A stretch of 64,000 bases of DNA from an uncultured Tenacibaculum sp. (GTDB lineage: Bacteria > Bacteroidota > Bacteroidia > Flavobacteriales > Flavobacteriaceae): assembly GCF_947499065.1 (NCBI RefSeq), contig NZ_CANMMT010000005.1, forward strand, positions 124,001 through 188,000, in the 5' to 3' direction. Numbering within the stretch: position 1 is the stretch's first letter; each line of letters starts with the position of its first letter. Below the pieces are notes generated by a model. That model was not told the origin of the DNA, searched no databases, and saw nothing but the letters and a program-made list of their open reading frames with translations. Both the position numbers and the translations under genes were made by a program. Below are positions 52,880-61,587 of the stretch, piece by piece.

Positions 52880-53676
52880 AATTGTTCCGATTTTATAGTG
52901 TTAATTTTTTGGTAGGATGCCACCATTCCTTGGATAAGTGATGAACTTAATCCTTGGTGTTCCATTTCATTCAGTCCCTCAATAGTGCAGCCTTTAGGAG
53001 TAGTTACTTTGTCTATTTCTTGCTCTGGATGATTGCCATTGGTAATTAGTAAGCTAGAAGCTCCTTCGCAGGTATGCATGGCTAGTTCCTGTGCTTCATG
53101 AGCATCAAAACCAAGTTGAATAGCAGCTTGAGTAGTAGCTCTAATCATTCGCATCCAAAAAGCAATACCACTAGCACAAACTACCGTGGCTGCTTGCATT
53201 TGCGATTCTGGTATGATAATAGAAGTTCCTAGTTTGTTAAAAATAGTCTCCGCAGTACTTATTTTTTCTAATCCTTTAGAATTTCCACATAAACATGTCA
53301 TCGATTTTCCTACGGCAATAGCTGTATTCGGCATAGCCCTGATGATGCTGTTTTCAGTTCCTATAATTTCTTCAATCTTAGCAATTGAAAAACCTGTAAT
53401 AGTAGAAATAATCAGATGATGTGATTTTAATTCTGGTTTTATTTCTGCTAATATCTTTGTTAAATGTGCTGGTTGTACAGCTAAAAGAATAATGTCTGAA
53501 TTTTGGATTGCTTCTGTATTATTACTTGTTAAGAAGACATTGTCAATAGCCTCAAACTCTTTAAGAACCGTTATGTTTCTTTTGGTTAAGTATAAACTAC
53601 TAATTGCTTTTGTATTAATAAGTCCTTTTGCAATAGATTTACCTAAGTTTCCTGTACCTATAATTGCTATTTTCAT
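52876..53676 (-). CDS. proC: Pyrroline-5-carboxylate reductase
   Basis: NAD(P)H-dependent reduction of pyrroline-5-carboxylate to proline. The Rossmann start is MKIAIIGTGNLGKSIAKGLI. The C-terminal dimer segment has SLLITNGNHPEQEIDKVTTPKGCTIEGLNEMEHQGLSSSLIQGMV (signature T-P-x-G-x-T-x-x-G). Length 266 aa. Its place between argD and argC, with a 4-nt overlap to argD, is odd for proline synthesis. It could be a ProC paralogue tied to arginine/ornithine metabolism. Confidence 0.9.
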   Translation of the reverse strand: MKIAIIGTGNLGKSIAKGLINTKAISSLYLTKRNITVLKEFEAIDNVFLTSNNTEAIQNSDIILLAVQPAHLTKILAEIKPELKSHHLIISTITGFSIAKIEEIIGTENSIIRAMPNTAIAVGKSMTCLCGNSKGLEKISTAETIFNKLGTSIIIPESQMQAATVVCASGIAFWMRMIRATTQAAIQLGFDAHEAQELAMHTCEGASSLLITNGNHPEQEIDKVTTPKGCTIEGLNEMEHQGLSSSLIQGMVASYQKINTIKSEQL

Positions 53677-53693
53677 GTGTTTGTGTTTTGTTG

Positions 53694-54671
53694 TTAAAAG
53701 AAGTTTGCTTTTAGTTGTAATCCTTCAGATTCCTCAAAACCAAATAGTAAGTTCATGTTTTGAATGGCTTGTCCTGAAGCTCCTTTTAATAGATTATCAA
53801 TAATGCTTGTAATCAAAAGTTTGTTGTTGTGTTTGTGTAAGTGAATCAAACATTTATTGGTGTTTACTACTTGCTTTAAGTGTATTAGATTTTCGGAAAC
53901 AAAAGTGAATGGAGCTTCTTTGTAATATTCCTGATACATAGCTTTTGCATCTTCCAAACTTCCTTCAAAATAGGTGTAAGCTGTGGCGAAAATTCCTCTT
54001 GAAAAGTCACCTCTGTTAGGCATGAATACGAGTTCATTATCAAAACTAGTTTGTAAGATTTTGATAGACTCAGTAATTTCTCCTAAATGCTGATGTGTAA
54101 AAGGTTTGTAATAGGAGAAGTTATTATCTCTCCAAGTAAAATGAGTAGTTGGAGATAGAGAAGTTCCTGCTCCTGTAGCTCCTGTTACTGCATTAATATG
54201 TACATCTTTACTAAGTAATCCTGATTTAGCCAATGGCAATAAAGCGAGTTGAATTGCTGTTGCAAAGCAGCCTGGGTTTGCAATGTTTTTGGCCTTTTGA
54301 ATGTTTTCTTTTTGTAATTCTGGTAAACCATAAACAAATTCTCTCTCTTGAAAAGCTTTGTCTTTAACTAACCTGAAATCGTTTCCTAAATCAATGATTT
54401 TAGTCTTATTAGAAAAGAAATGACTTTCTAAAAACTTCTTAGAATTTCCGTGTCCCAAGCATAAAAATAACACATCTACTTTTGGATTGATGGTATCTGT
54501 AAATTCCATGGTTAAAGAACCTTCCAAATCTTGATGAACAGCACTAATTTTATTTCCTGCATTGGATGTACTGTATACAAAGTTCAATGTAGCCTTTGGA
54601 TGTTGTAGTAATAATCTAATTAGTTCACCCGCGGTATAACCTGCACCTCCTATAATTCCTACTTGTATCAT
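53694..54671 (-). CDS. argC: N-acyl-gamma-glutamyl-phosphate reductase
   Basis: Reduces N-acylglutamyl phosphate to the semialdehyde. The Rossmann start is GIIGGAGYTAGELIRLLLQHPKA. NPGCFATAIQLALLPL contains the catalytic Cys. HQHLGEITESI and FMPNRGDFSRGIFATAY also match. Length 325 aa, type 1 ArgC. Lies 4 nt after argG and 17 nt before proC. Confidence 0.94.
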   Translation of the reverse strand: MIQVGIIGGAGYTAGELIRLLLQHPKATLNFVYSTSNAGNKISAVHQDLEGSLTMEFTDTINPKVDVLFLCLGHGNSKKFLESHFFSNKTKIIDLGNDFRLVKDKAFQEREFVYGLPELQKENIQKAKNIANPGCFATAIQLALLPLAKSGLLSKDVHINAVTGATGAGTSLSPTTHFTWRDNNFSYYKPFTHQHLGEITESIKILQTSFDNELVFMPNRGDFSRGIFATAYTYFEGSLEDAKAMYQEYYKEAPFTFVSENLIHLKQVVNTNKCLIHLHKHNNKLLITSIIDNLLKGASGQAIQNMNLLFGFEESEGLQLKANFF

Positions 54672-54675
54672 GTTG

Positions 54676-55854
54676 TTAAGAATTTACTTGTTGATATATT
54701 TTATTCTGATTTCCTAAGATTTTGATAAATCCTTTGGCTTCGTCTGAAGTCCAGCTATTATTTTCCTCACCATAACTACCAAACTTTGGGTTCATCAAAT
54801 CGTGTTTAGAGCTAATACCATCTAATTGAAAATGATAAGGTTTTAAGGTTACGAACACGTCGCCTGTTACTTTTTCTTGACTACTGCTTAAAAAAGCTTC
54901 AATATTTCTCATTACAGGATCTAAATAATGTCCTTCGTGTAAATGCATTCCATAAAAGCTAGCCATGTATTCCTTATGTTGTAATTGCCATTTGGTTAAG
55001 GTGTGCTTTTCTAACAAGTGATGCGCTTTGATAATTATCAAGGCAGCCGCAGCTTCAAAACCAACACGCCCTTTAATTCCTACAATGGTATCACCTACAT
55101 GAATATCTCTACCAATGGCATAAGAACTCGCAAGCTTGTTTAGTTTTTGTATGTTGTTTTCAGGAGTGTCGTTAATAGAGTTTAAGCTTATAAATTCCCC
55201 TTTCTTAAAACTTAGTTTTATTGTTTCTTCTCCTGTTTTTTCTAATTGAGAAGGATAGGCTTGTTCTGGTAATGCTTTATGAGATGTTAAGGTTTCGTCG
55301 CCACCAACACTGGTTCCCCAAAGTCCTTTGTTTATAGAGTATTTTGCTTTTTCCCAAGAGAGTTCAATACCATTGTCTTTTAAATATTGAATTTCTTCTT
55401 GCCTCGATAATTGTTGTTCCCTAATTGGGGTTATAATTTTGATTTCTGGAGCAATGGTTTGGAAAATCATATCAAATCTTACTTGATCGTTTCCTGCACC
55501 AGTACTACCATGTGCAATATATTGTGCTCCGATACTTTTAGCATAATTAGCAATTTCAATTGCTTGAACTATTCTTTCTGCACTAACTGATAAAGGATAG
55601 GTGTTATTTTTTAATATATTTCCAAAAATGAGATACTTAACTACTTTTTTATAAAAGGTAGAAATGGCATCAATATTTTGATAGGTTGAAACGTCCATTT
55701 TGTAGGCATTGGTTTCAATAGTTGTAATTTCTTTTTGTGTAAAACCTCCTGTGTTTATACTAACCGCATGTACTTCGTATCCAGCTTTAGATAAGCTAAT
55801 AGCACAATAAGAAGTATCTAATCCTCCGCTATATGCAATGACTAATTTTTTCAT
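54676..55854 (-). CDS. argG: Argininosuccinate synthase
   Basis: Condenses citrulline with aspartate using ATP. The ATP-pyrophosphatase P-loop is KLVIAYSGGLDTSYCAISLSKAGYEVHAVSINTGG. The citrulline/aspartate site is seen in AQYIAHGSTGAGNDQVRFDM. Length 392 aa. It overlaps the upstream GNAT gene by 4 nt. It is second in the operon, so after de-attenuation it is one of the first enzymes made. Confidence 0.95.
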   Translation of the reverse strand: MKKLVIAYSGGLDTSYCAISLSKAGYEVHAVSINTGGFTQKEITTIETNAYKMDVSTYQNIDAISTFYKKVVKYLIFGNILKNNTYPLSVSAERIVQAIEIANYAKSIGAQYIAHGSTGAGNDQVRFDMIFQTIAPEIKIITPIREQQLSRQEEIQYLKDNGIELSWEKAKYSINKGLWGTSVGGDETLTSHKALPEQAYPSQLEKTGEETIKLSFKKGEFISLNSINDTPENNIQKLNKLASSYAIGRDIHVGDTIVGIKGRVGFEAAAALIIIKAHHLLEKHTLTKWQLQHKEYMASFYGMHLHEGHYLDPVMRNIEAFLSSSQEKVTGDVFVTLKPYHFQLDGISSKHDLMNPKFGSYGEENNSWTSDEAKGFIKILGNQNKIYQQVNS

Positions 55855-56465
55855 TTTTTATCTTTTTTTAAATAGATGCTTTCTTTAATTCTCTTTAATC
55901 TTTGAAACACCTTTTCTTTGATTTTTACCTTGTTATTATTTGTTGTTGATGGATTGTATAGCATGCCCGTACACAAGCACATTTGTTGTTTTGTTCGCTG
56001 TAAAACATCGTAGTTTTTGCAAGTCTGACAGCCTTTCCAGAAGGAAGTATCATTGGTTAATTCTGAAAAAGTAACGGGTTTGTAGCCTAAGTCGCTATTT
56101 AATTTCATCACAGCCAATCCCGTAGTAATAGAGAAGATTTTAGCATTTGGAAACTTAGTTCTAGAGTGTTTAAAAACAGTTGCTTTAATTTTTTTAGCAA
56201 GTCCAATTCCTCTGTAATCTGGATGAACAATTAATCCAGAATTGGCTACAAACTTACCGTGGCTCCATGCTTCGATATAGCAAAAGCCAGCAAACTTATC
56301 GCCATCTAAGGCAATAACAGCATTGTTGTTTTCTAGTTTAGTAATGATGTATTCAGGTTTACGTTTAGCAATACCTGTACCTCTAACTTGGGCAGCCTCA
56401 TCAATTGTTCGACAAATGATATCGGCATACTTTGCATGCGATTTATCAGCAATAACAATTTTCAT
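55851..56465 (-). CDS. GNAT N-acyltransferase, probable first enzyme of the arg pathway
   Basis: Acetyltransferase-fold protein in first position of the arg operon. No argA or argJ is present, so it is the best candidate for acylation of glutamate (acetyl or succinyl donor). Acyl-CoA motif A: ANSGLIVHPDYRGIGLAKKIKATVF (~74-98). The substrate side includes DEAAQVRGTGIAKRKPEYI. An odd tail has two Cys pairs (Cys146/149 and Cys163/165), possibly metal-binding. I start at MKIVIADKSH (56465): the extra 22 codons upstream lie in the leader region and look non-coding. Function is inferred from position. Confidence 0.8.
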   Translation of the reverse strand: MKIVIADKSHAKYADIICRTIDEAAQVRGTGIAKRKPEYIITKLENNNAVIALDGDKFAGFCYIEAWSHGKFVANSGLIVHPDYRGIGLAKKIKATVFKHSRTKFPNAKIFSITTGLAVMKLNSDLGYKPVTFSELTNDTSFWKGCQTCKNYDVLQRTKQQMCLCTGMLYNPSTTNNNKVKIKEKVFQRLKRIKESIYLKKDKK

Positions 56466-56510
56466 TGTTCTTGATTTTAAATTAAAAATGATTGTAAAAT
56501 GGATTGTTTT

Positions 56511-56539
56511 GAAAAGAAGAACCGGACTCACCTAGGTTC
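56511..56539 (-). terminator. Candidate attenuator hairpin of the arg operon
   Basis: On the minus strand GAACC (56535-56539) pairs with GGTTC (56519-56523), with TTCTTTT following. An alternative GGTT-ATTG-AACC hairpin uses the same AACC, so the two exclude each other, as expected of a terminator/antiterminator switch. The stem is short. Confidence 0.4.
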
Positions 56540-56548
56540 AATAACCGA

Positions 56549-56650
56549 CTAACACCCTGACGGGCGACGGCGGAAAATAGGGCGTACAACAACTGGGCTA
56601 TTCGAAAGAATAACTATAGGAAAAACAGATATGTAGTTGAAATTGTACAA
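56549..56650 (-). CDS. Possible second Arg-rich leader peptide
   Basis: An open frame with TTG as a possible start (56650) ends ...RPIFRRRPSGC. CGC/CGT codons cluster just before the stop, and the hairpin follows. No ATG is available; an ATT start near 56610 would give a ~20-aa peptide like the others. The start and translation are unproven. Confidence 0.35.
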   Translation of the reverse strand: MYNFNYISVFPIVILSNSPVVVRPIFRRRPSGC

Positions 56651-56697
56651 GAAATAAAAAATAAAAATTACGTATATAGGGTATGGTTTGTTAGCTT

Positions 56698-56769
56698 TTA
56701 GCGGCGGCGGCGAAAGCGAACAAATGTACTGGGAACAGTACTACGTATTTTATTTTTTAAATAATTCAT
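56698..56769 (-). CDS. Arginine-operon leader peptide
   Basis: 23-codon ORF starting ATG at 56769: MNYLKNKIRSTVPST, then FVRFRRRR and stop. Six of its Arg codons fall in the peptide and five of the last six codons are Arg (CGC CGC CGC CGC after CGC-TTT). CGC should be a rare codon in this AT-rich genome, which makes such a run very unlikely by chance. Placed directly behind a TAnnTTTG box, it fits a sensor of charged tRNA-Arg controlling the operon. Too short for standard gene callers. Confidence 0.72.
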   Translation of the reverse strand: MNYLKNKIRSTVPSTFVRFRRRR

Positions 56770-56773
56770 GCCA

Positions 56774-56781
56774 CAAACATA
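56774..56781 (-). promoter_or_regulatory. -7 box of the arginine operon
   Basis: TATGTTTG on the minus strand fits TAnnTTTG and lies 4 nt before the leader ATG, so the leader would be almost leaderless. No clear -33 TTG at the expected distance. A second TAnnTTTG match inside the leader ORF (56721-56728) overlaps the palindrome GTACTG-TTCC-CAGTAC (minus strand, 56726-56741), which could be a repressor site. Confidence 0.45.
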
Positions 56782-56812
56782 TAAAATAATTTTTATTTTT
56801 TTTGAAATAAAT

Positions 56813-56844
56813 TTGGATAATTAAAAAAATATTATAGATATTTG
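56813..56844 (+). promoter_or_regulatory. Promoter of the ilv operon
   Basis: TTG at 56813-56815 and TAGATATTTG at 56835-56844, 19 nt apart. The -7 box is a slightly extended TAnnTTTG. The ilv leader ATG is 14 nt downstream. Confidence 0.5.
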
Positions 56845-56857
56845 TAACATAGAACGA

Positions 56858-56920
56858 ATGAATAAACATTTTTTAAATATCATCTCTATTATTGTCGTTG
56901 TGATTATTTCACAAGGATAA
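56858..56920 (+). CDS. ilv leader peptide 1
   Basis: 20-codon ORF: MNKHFLN, then IISIIVVVII, SQG and stop. Nine of 20 residues are Ile or Val, in one run, which is the hallmark of branched-chain attenuator leaders. A strong terminator hairpin follows 31 nt after its stop. Ribosome stalling at Ile/Val codons when the amino acids are short would prevent termination. Confidence 0.8.
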   Translation: MNKHFLNIISIIVVVIISQG

Positions 56921-56951
56921 ATGGGACGCGTTTAAATTATAATGTAGTATA

Positions 56952-56984
56952 AGAAAAGGCTTCCTAATTTAGGAAGCCTTTTCT
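56952..56984 (+). terminator. ilv attenuator terminator 1
   Basis: A perfect 14-bp stem AGAAAAGGCTTCCT / AGGAAGCCTTTTCT with a 5-nt AATTT loop and T residues in the 3' arm. Confidence 0.85.
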
Positions 56985-56997
56985 AGTTAACAAAAAT

Positions 56998-57063
56998 ATG
57001 AGTAGAAACTTAAATATTATAGTAGTATTAATTATTGTCATTATTAGCTCACCGCCGAGTTGA
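56998..57063 (+). CDS. ilv leader peptide 2
   Basis: 21-codon ORF: MSRNLN, then IIVVLIIVII, SSPPS and stop. Ten consecutive Ile/Val/Leu codons. It resembles leader 1 in size and layout (short polar start ending in Leu-Asn, then the Ile/Val run, then Ser) but not in nucleotides. It lies between terminator 1 and terminator 2, making a second attenuator module in series. Confidence 0.8.
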   Translation: MSRNLNIIVVLIIVIISSPPS

Positions 57064-57085
57064 TACAGATAATTATTGCTATATA

Positions 57086-57122
57086 AGAAAGCCTGTGTCA
57101 ATTTAGATGCAGGCTTTTTTTT
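57086..57122 (+). terminator. ilv attenuator terminator 2
   Basis: AAAGCCTGTGTC pairs with GATGCAGGCTTT (two G-U pairs) around AATTTA. Eight T follow (57115-57122). Confidence 0.85.
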
Positions 57123-57274
57123 GTGCTGAATATTAGAGTTTTAAACATGTAATTAATTAAAAATCAATCAAATGAGTTTTAAATCCGTCAAGTAGATATC
57201 ATTAAATCACAAAAAAATAAGAATTAACTAAAAAGACAATAAAATAATTTCGAACAGCAAAACAACTAAAAACA

Positions 57275-58162
57275 ATGTATTACAAAGAGGATAGTATCAT
57301 TTTTTATAACGGAAAATTTATCAAAGCATCGGAGGCTACAGAGAATCCATATAGCCAAAGCTTACATTATGGAAACGGAGTTTTTGAAGGAATAAGAGCT
57401 TATAACACTCCGAACGGTACAAGAATTTTTAAATCGGAAGCCCATTATAAACGTTTAAAATATGGAGCTGAAGTAATGAATATTCAGTTCAACTATACAG
57501 AAGAAGAGCTTACTAAAATAACATATGAATTGTTAGAAAGAAACGGGCTGAAAGATGCATATATACGTCCATTAATCACTACTGGAGCCGATATGAGTTT
57601 GGTAACTTCTAATGAAACGAATTTAATTATTCAGTGCTGGGAGTGGGGAAAATATATGGGAGATAAGTTATTGCGTGTTAAAACATCTTCGTTTCAAAGA
57701 CCGAATCCAAAAGCATGTTTTGTAGAGGCAAAGGTTACTGGACATTATATCAATTCTATTCTTTCAACCAATGAAGCTAAGCAAAATGGTTATGATGAAG
57801 CTTTGTTATTAGACATGAATGGAAATGTAGCTGAGTGTTCAGGAGCTAATATTTTTATGGAAAAGGATGGAAAGTTATATACGCCACCACGTGGACATAT
57901 TATGGCGGGAATTACAAGGTCTACGGTTATAGAATTGTGTAAAGAAGAAGGTATTTCTATTGAAGAAAAGCACTTTACACTAGAAGAATTGAAAAATGCA
58001 GATGCATGTTTTTTTACAGGAACCGCTGCTGAAGTAGTAGGATTACAATCTCTAGATACTTATGAGTTTCCTCTTGCATGGGAAAAATCATACGGATATC
58101 AATTAATGAAATTATATAAAGACGAAGTACTAGGCTTACGTCAAAAAAGAAAAGCGAGTTAG
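57275..58162 (+). CDS. ilvE: Branched-chain amino-acid aminotransferase
   Basis: PLP class IV transaminase interconverting Leu/Ile/Val and their 2-oxo acids. [33 protein letters not shown] is the typical start. The PLP Lys is in [18 protein letters not shown], and [24 protein letters not shown] is the late signature. Length 295 aa. First structural gene after the tandem attenuators, 150 nt past terminator 2, and 1 nt before ilvD. Confidence 0.94.
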   Translation: MYYKEDSIIFYNGKFIKASEATENPYSQSLHYGNGVFEGIRAYNTPNGTRIFKSEAHYKRLKYGAEVMNIQFNYTEEELTKITYELLERNGLKDAYIRPLITTGADMSLVTSNETNLIIQCWEWGKYMGDKLLRVKTSSFQRPNPKACFVEAKVTGHYINSILSTNEAKQNGYDEALLLDMNGNVAECSGANIFMEKDGKLYTPPRGHIMAGITRSTVIELCKEEGISIEEKHFTLEELKNADACFFTGTAAEVVGLQSLDTYEFPLAWEKSYGYQLMKLYKDEVLGLRQKRKAS

Positions 58163-58163
58163 A

Positions 58164-59840
58164 ATGGAATTGAATAAATTCAGTAAGCAAGTTACACAAG
58201 ACGATACACAACCAGCAGCACAAGCAATGTTGCACGCTATTGGTTTGTCAAAATCAGATTTACAAAAGCCACTAATTGGAATTGCAAGTACTGGTTATGA
58301 AGGGAATCCGTGTAATATGCATTTAAATGATTTAGCAAAGTTGGTAAAAGAGGGAACTCAAAATGCGGATTTAGTTGGACTAATTTTTAATACAATTGGA
58401 GTCTCAGATGGGATTTCTATGGGGACACCAGGAATGCGTTTTTCGCTACCATCGAGAGATGTAATTGCCGATTCTATGGAGACAGTAGTACAAGCTATGT
58501 CCTATGATGGCTTAGTAACAGTAGTAGGTTGCGATAAGAATATGCCGGGTGCTTTAATGGCAATGTTACGATTAAACAGACCGTCGGTTTTGGTATATGG
58601 AGGAACTATAGCCTCTGGATGTCATGAAGGAAAAAAGTTAGATGTAGTTTCTGCATTTGAGGCTTGGGGAGAGAAAGTAGCAGGGAAGATAAACAACGAA
58701 GAATATCAAAATGTTATAGAGAAAGCATGTCCAGGAGCTGGTGCTTGTGGAGGAATGTATACTGCAAATACTATGGCTTCTGCAATTGAAGCTTTAGGAA
58801 TGAGTTTACCATACAATTCGTCAAATCCAGCCATTAGTAAAAACAAAGAAGATGAATGTGTAAAGGCAGGAGAGGCTTTACGTGTTTTATTAGAAAAAGA
58901 TATTAAACCATCAGATATTGTTACTAAAAAATCAATGGAAAATGCGATTCGTTTGGTAACAGTTATGGGAGGTTCAACCAATGCTGTATTACACTTTTTA
59001 GCAATAGCAAAAGCCGCAAATGTTGAGTTTACGCTGAAAGATTTTCAACGTATTTCAGATGAAACTCCATTCCTTGCAGATTTAAAACCAAGTGGAAAAT
59101 ACTTGATGGAAGATGTGCATCGGGTAGGAGGAATTCCAGCGGTGCTTAAGTATTTATTAAAGAAAGGATTATTGCATGGTGATTGCTTAACCGTAACAGG
59201 GAAAACATTAGCCGAAAATTTGGAAAGTGTACCAGATTTAACAGAAAATCAAGATGTAATCAAACCTTTAGATGCGCCTATAAAAGAAACAGGGCATCTT
59301 AGAATGTTATATGGGAACCTAGCAAAAGATGGTTCAGTAGCAAAAATAACAGGAAAAGAAGGATTGTTTTTTACAGGAAAAGCAAAAGTATTTGAAGGTG
59401 AGTATGCTGCAAATGATGGAATTCGAGATGGAAAAGTTACCAAAGGCGATGTTGTTGTTATTCGATATGAAGGTCCTAAAGGCGGACCAGGTATGCCAGA
59501 AATGTTAAAACCAACTGCAGCTATAATGGGAGCAGGGTTAGGAAAAGATGTTGCTTTAATTACCGATGGACGTTTCTCTGGAGGAACACATGGTTTTGTT
59601 GTTGGACACATTACTCCAGAAGCACAAGACGGAGGAGTAATTGCATTGGTAAAAGATGGAGATACCATTTCGATTAATGCAGAGAATAACTCAATTACTC
59701 TTGAAGTTTCAGAAGCAGAATTAGAAGAAAGAAAACAACAATGGAAAGCACCTGAATTAAAAGTAAACAGAGGTGTTTTATATAAATACGCTAAAACAGT
59801 TTCATCAGCATCTAAAGGATGTGTAACCGATGAATTTTAA
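58164..59840 (+). CDS. ilvD: Dihydroxy-acid dehydratase
   Basis: Iron-sulfur dehydratase making the 2-oxo acids of valine and isoleucine. Cluster Cys and signature regions are seen in [21 protein letters not shown] and [35 protein letters not shown] (~185-225). The late [44 protein letters not shown] also matches. Length 558 aa. Normal Fe-S type IlvD. Confidence 0.96.
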   Translation: MELNKFSKQVTQDDTQPAAQAMLHAIGLSKSDLQKPLIGIASTGYEGNPCNMHLNDLAKLVKEGTQNADLVGLIFNTIGVSDGISMGTPGMRFSLPSRDVIADSMETVVQAMSYDGLVTVVGCDKNMPGALMAMLRLNRPSVLVYGGTIASGCHEGKKLDVVSAFEAWGEKVAGKINNEEYQNVIEKACPGAGACGGMYTANTMASAIEALGMSLPYNSSNPAISKNKEDECVKAGEALRVLLEKDIKPSDIVTKKSMENAIRLVTVMGGSTNAVLHFLAIAKAANVEFTLKDFQRISDETPFLADLKPSGKYLMEDVHRVGGIPAVLKYLLKKGLLHGDCLTVTGKTLAENLESVPDLTENQDVIKPLDAPIKETGHLRMLYGNLAKDGSVAKITGKEGLFFTGKAKVFEGEYAANDGIRDGKVTKGDVVVIRYEGPKGGPGMPEMLKPTAAIMGAGLGKDVALITDGRFSGGTHGFVVGHITPEAQDGGVIALVKDGDTISINAENNSITLEVSEAELEERKQQWKAPELKVNRGVLYKYAKTVSSASKGCVTDEF

Positions 59841-59851
59841 TACCTGAAGTT

Positions 59852-61585
59852 ATGACCACAAAAACAAAAAAACAATCATTAACACAAACAAAACAGCAGT
59901 TGCATATTTCAGGAGCAGAAGCTGTGGTAAGATGTTTATTAGAAGAAGGAGCAGATTTGATTTATGGATATCCGGGTGGGGCAATTATGCCTGTATATGA
60001 TGAGTTGTTTAAGTATCAAGATAAAATACATCATGTACTTACACGTCATGAGCAAGGAGCTACACATGCTGCACAGGGGTATGCTAGAGCTACAGGGAAA
60101 GTTGGAGTAGCTATGGCTACTTCAGGCCCAGGGGCAACTAACTTGATAACTGGGATTGCCGATGCTCAAATAGACTCCACTCCAATGGTATGTATTACAG
60201 GACAGGTGGCAGAGCATTTATTAGGTTCGGATGCTTTTCAAGAAACAGACATTGTGGGTATTTCTACACCAGTTACTAAATGGAATTATCAGATAACAAA
60301 GGCATCAGAGATACCAGAAATATTTGCAAAAGCATTTTATATCGCTAAATCAGGGCGTCCAGGTCCTGTATTGATTGATATTACTAAGAATGCTCAATTT
60401 GATACATTCGATTTTGAGTATGAAAAATGTACCAATGTTCGAAGTTATAAAGCACAGCCCGAAGTAAGTTTAGAAGAAGTTAAGGAAGCTGCTACGTTGA
60501 TTAATGCAGCTAAAAAACCTATGATAGTTTTCGGTCAAGGAGTTATTCTAGGAGAAGCTGAACAAGAATTTAAAACTTTTATTGAAAAAACTGGGATTCC
60601 ATCGGCATGGACCATTTTAGGTTTATCGGCATTGCCAACAGAACACGAATTAAATGTTGGTATGGTTGGAATGCATGGGAATTATGCACCTAATAAATTA
60701 ACCAATGAATGCGATTTATTAATTGCTGTAGGTATGCGATTTGACGATAGAGTTACAGGAAGTTTAGATACTTATGCTAAGCAGGCAAAGGTTATTCATT
60801 TTGAAATAGACCCAGCTGAAATTAACAAGAATGTTCAAGTTGATGTTGCGGTTTTAGGAGATGTAAAAGAAAGTTTAGCAGAGATATTACCATTTGTAAA
60901 TCAAAACTCACATACAGAATGGTTGGAAGAATTTAATAAGCTAGAAGCTGTTGAATTTGATAAAGTGAAAAAAGACGACTTATTCCCAACTAAAGAAGGA
61001 TTGACCATGGGAGAGGTTTTAAAAGAAATCAACAATGCTTCGGGAGGAGATGCTGTTATTGTTTCAGATGTTGGGCAACACCAGATGTTTGCATGTCGTT
61101 ATGCAAAATTCAATAAAACTAAAAGTAATATTACTTCTGGAGGTTTGGGAACAATGGGATTTGCATTGCCAGCAGCTATTGGAGCAAAAATGGGAGTTCC
61201 GAATAGAGAAGTTGTTATGATTGCTGGCGATGGAGGTTACCAAATGACAATTCAAGAATTAGGTACCATTTTACAAACCAAAGCAGCCGTTAAAATAGTG
61301 GTTCTTAATAATGAATATTTAGGAATGGTACGTCAATGGCAACAATTGTTTTTTGACAAGCGATATGCATCAACAGAAATGACAAATCCAGATTTTGTTG
61401 CTATTGCTGAAGGGTATAGTATAAAAGCAAATAGAGTAACTAAAAGAGAAGACTTAGCTAAGTCAGTTCAAGAAATGATGGAATCTAAAGAAGCATATTT
61501 TTTAGAAGTATGTGTAGAAAAAGAAGATAATGTATTTCCAATGATACCAACAGGAGCCTCAGTTTCAGATATAAGATTAGAATAA
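59852..61585 (+). CDS. ilvB: Acetolactate synthase large subunit
   Basis: ThDP-dependent enzyme forming acetolactate and acetohydroxybutyrate. The N-terminal ThDP part has GADLIYGYPGGAIMPVYDEL and HVLTRHEQGATHAAQGYARATGKVGVAMATSGPGATNLITGIADA. The C-terminal GDGGYQMTIQELGTILQTKAAVKIVVLNNEYLGMVRQWQQLFFDKRYASTEM holds the GDG...NN metal motif. Length 577 aa. Followed 2 nt later by its regulatory subunit. Confidence 0.96.
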   Translation: MTTKTKKQSLTQTKQQLHISGAEAVVRCLLEEGADLIYGYPGGAIMPVYDELFKYQDKIHHVLTRHEQGATHAAQGYARATGKVGVAMATSGPGATNLITGIADAQIDSTPMVCITGQVAEHLLGSDAFQETDIVGISTPVTKWNYQITKASEIPEIFAKAFYIAKSGRPGPVLIDITKNAQFDTFDFEYEKCTNVRSYKAQPEVSLEEVKEAATLINAAKKPMIVFGQGVILGEAEQEFKTFIEKTGIPSAWTILGLSALPTEHELNVGMVGMHGNYAPNKLTNECDLLIAVGMRFDDRVTGSLDTYAKQAKVIHFEIDPAEINKNVQVDVAVLGDVKESLAEILPFVNQNSHTEWLEEFNKLEAVEFDKVKKDDLFPTKEGLTMGEVLKEINNASGGDAVIVSDVGQHQMFACRYAKFNKTKSNITSGGLGTMGFALPAAIGAKMGVPNREVVMIAGDGGYQMTIQELGTILQTKAAVKIVVLNNEYLGMVRQWQQLFFDKRYASTEMTNPDFVAIAEGYSIKANRVTKREDLAKSVQEMMESKEAYFLEVCVEKEDNVFPMIPTGASVSDIRLE

Positions 61586-61587
61586 TT

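Noticed and set aside
56521..56580. tRNA-like T-loop string GGTTCAATAACC on the plus strand
   Set aside because: No matching T-stem, anticodon or acceptor arms could be built around it.
59249..59668. Long minus-strand ORF inside ilvD
   Set aside because: It is the antisense shadow of a well-conserved gene and has no recognisable features.
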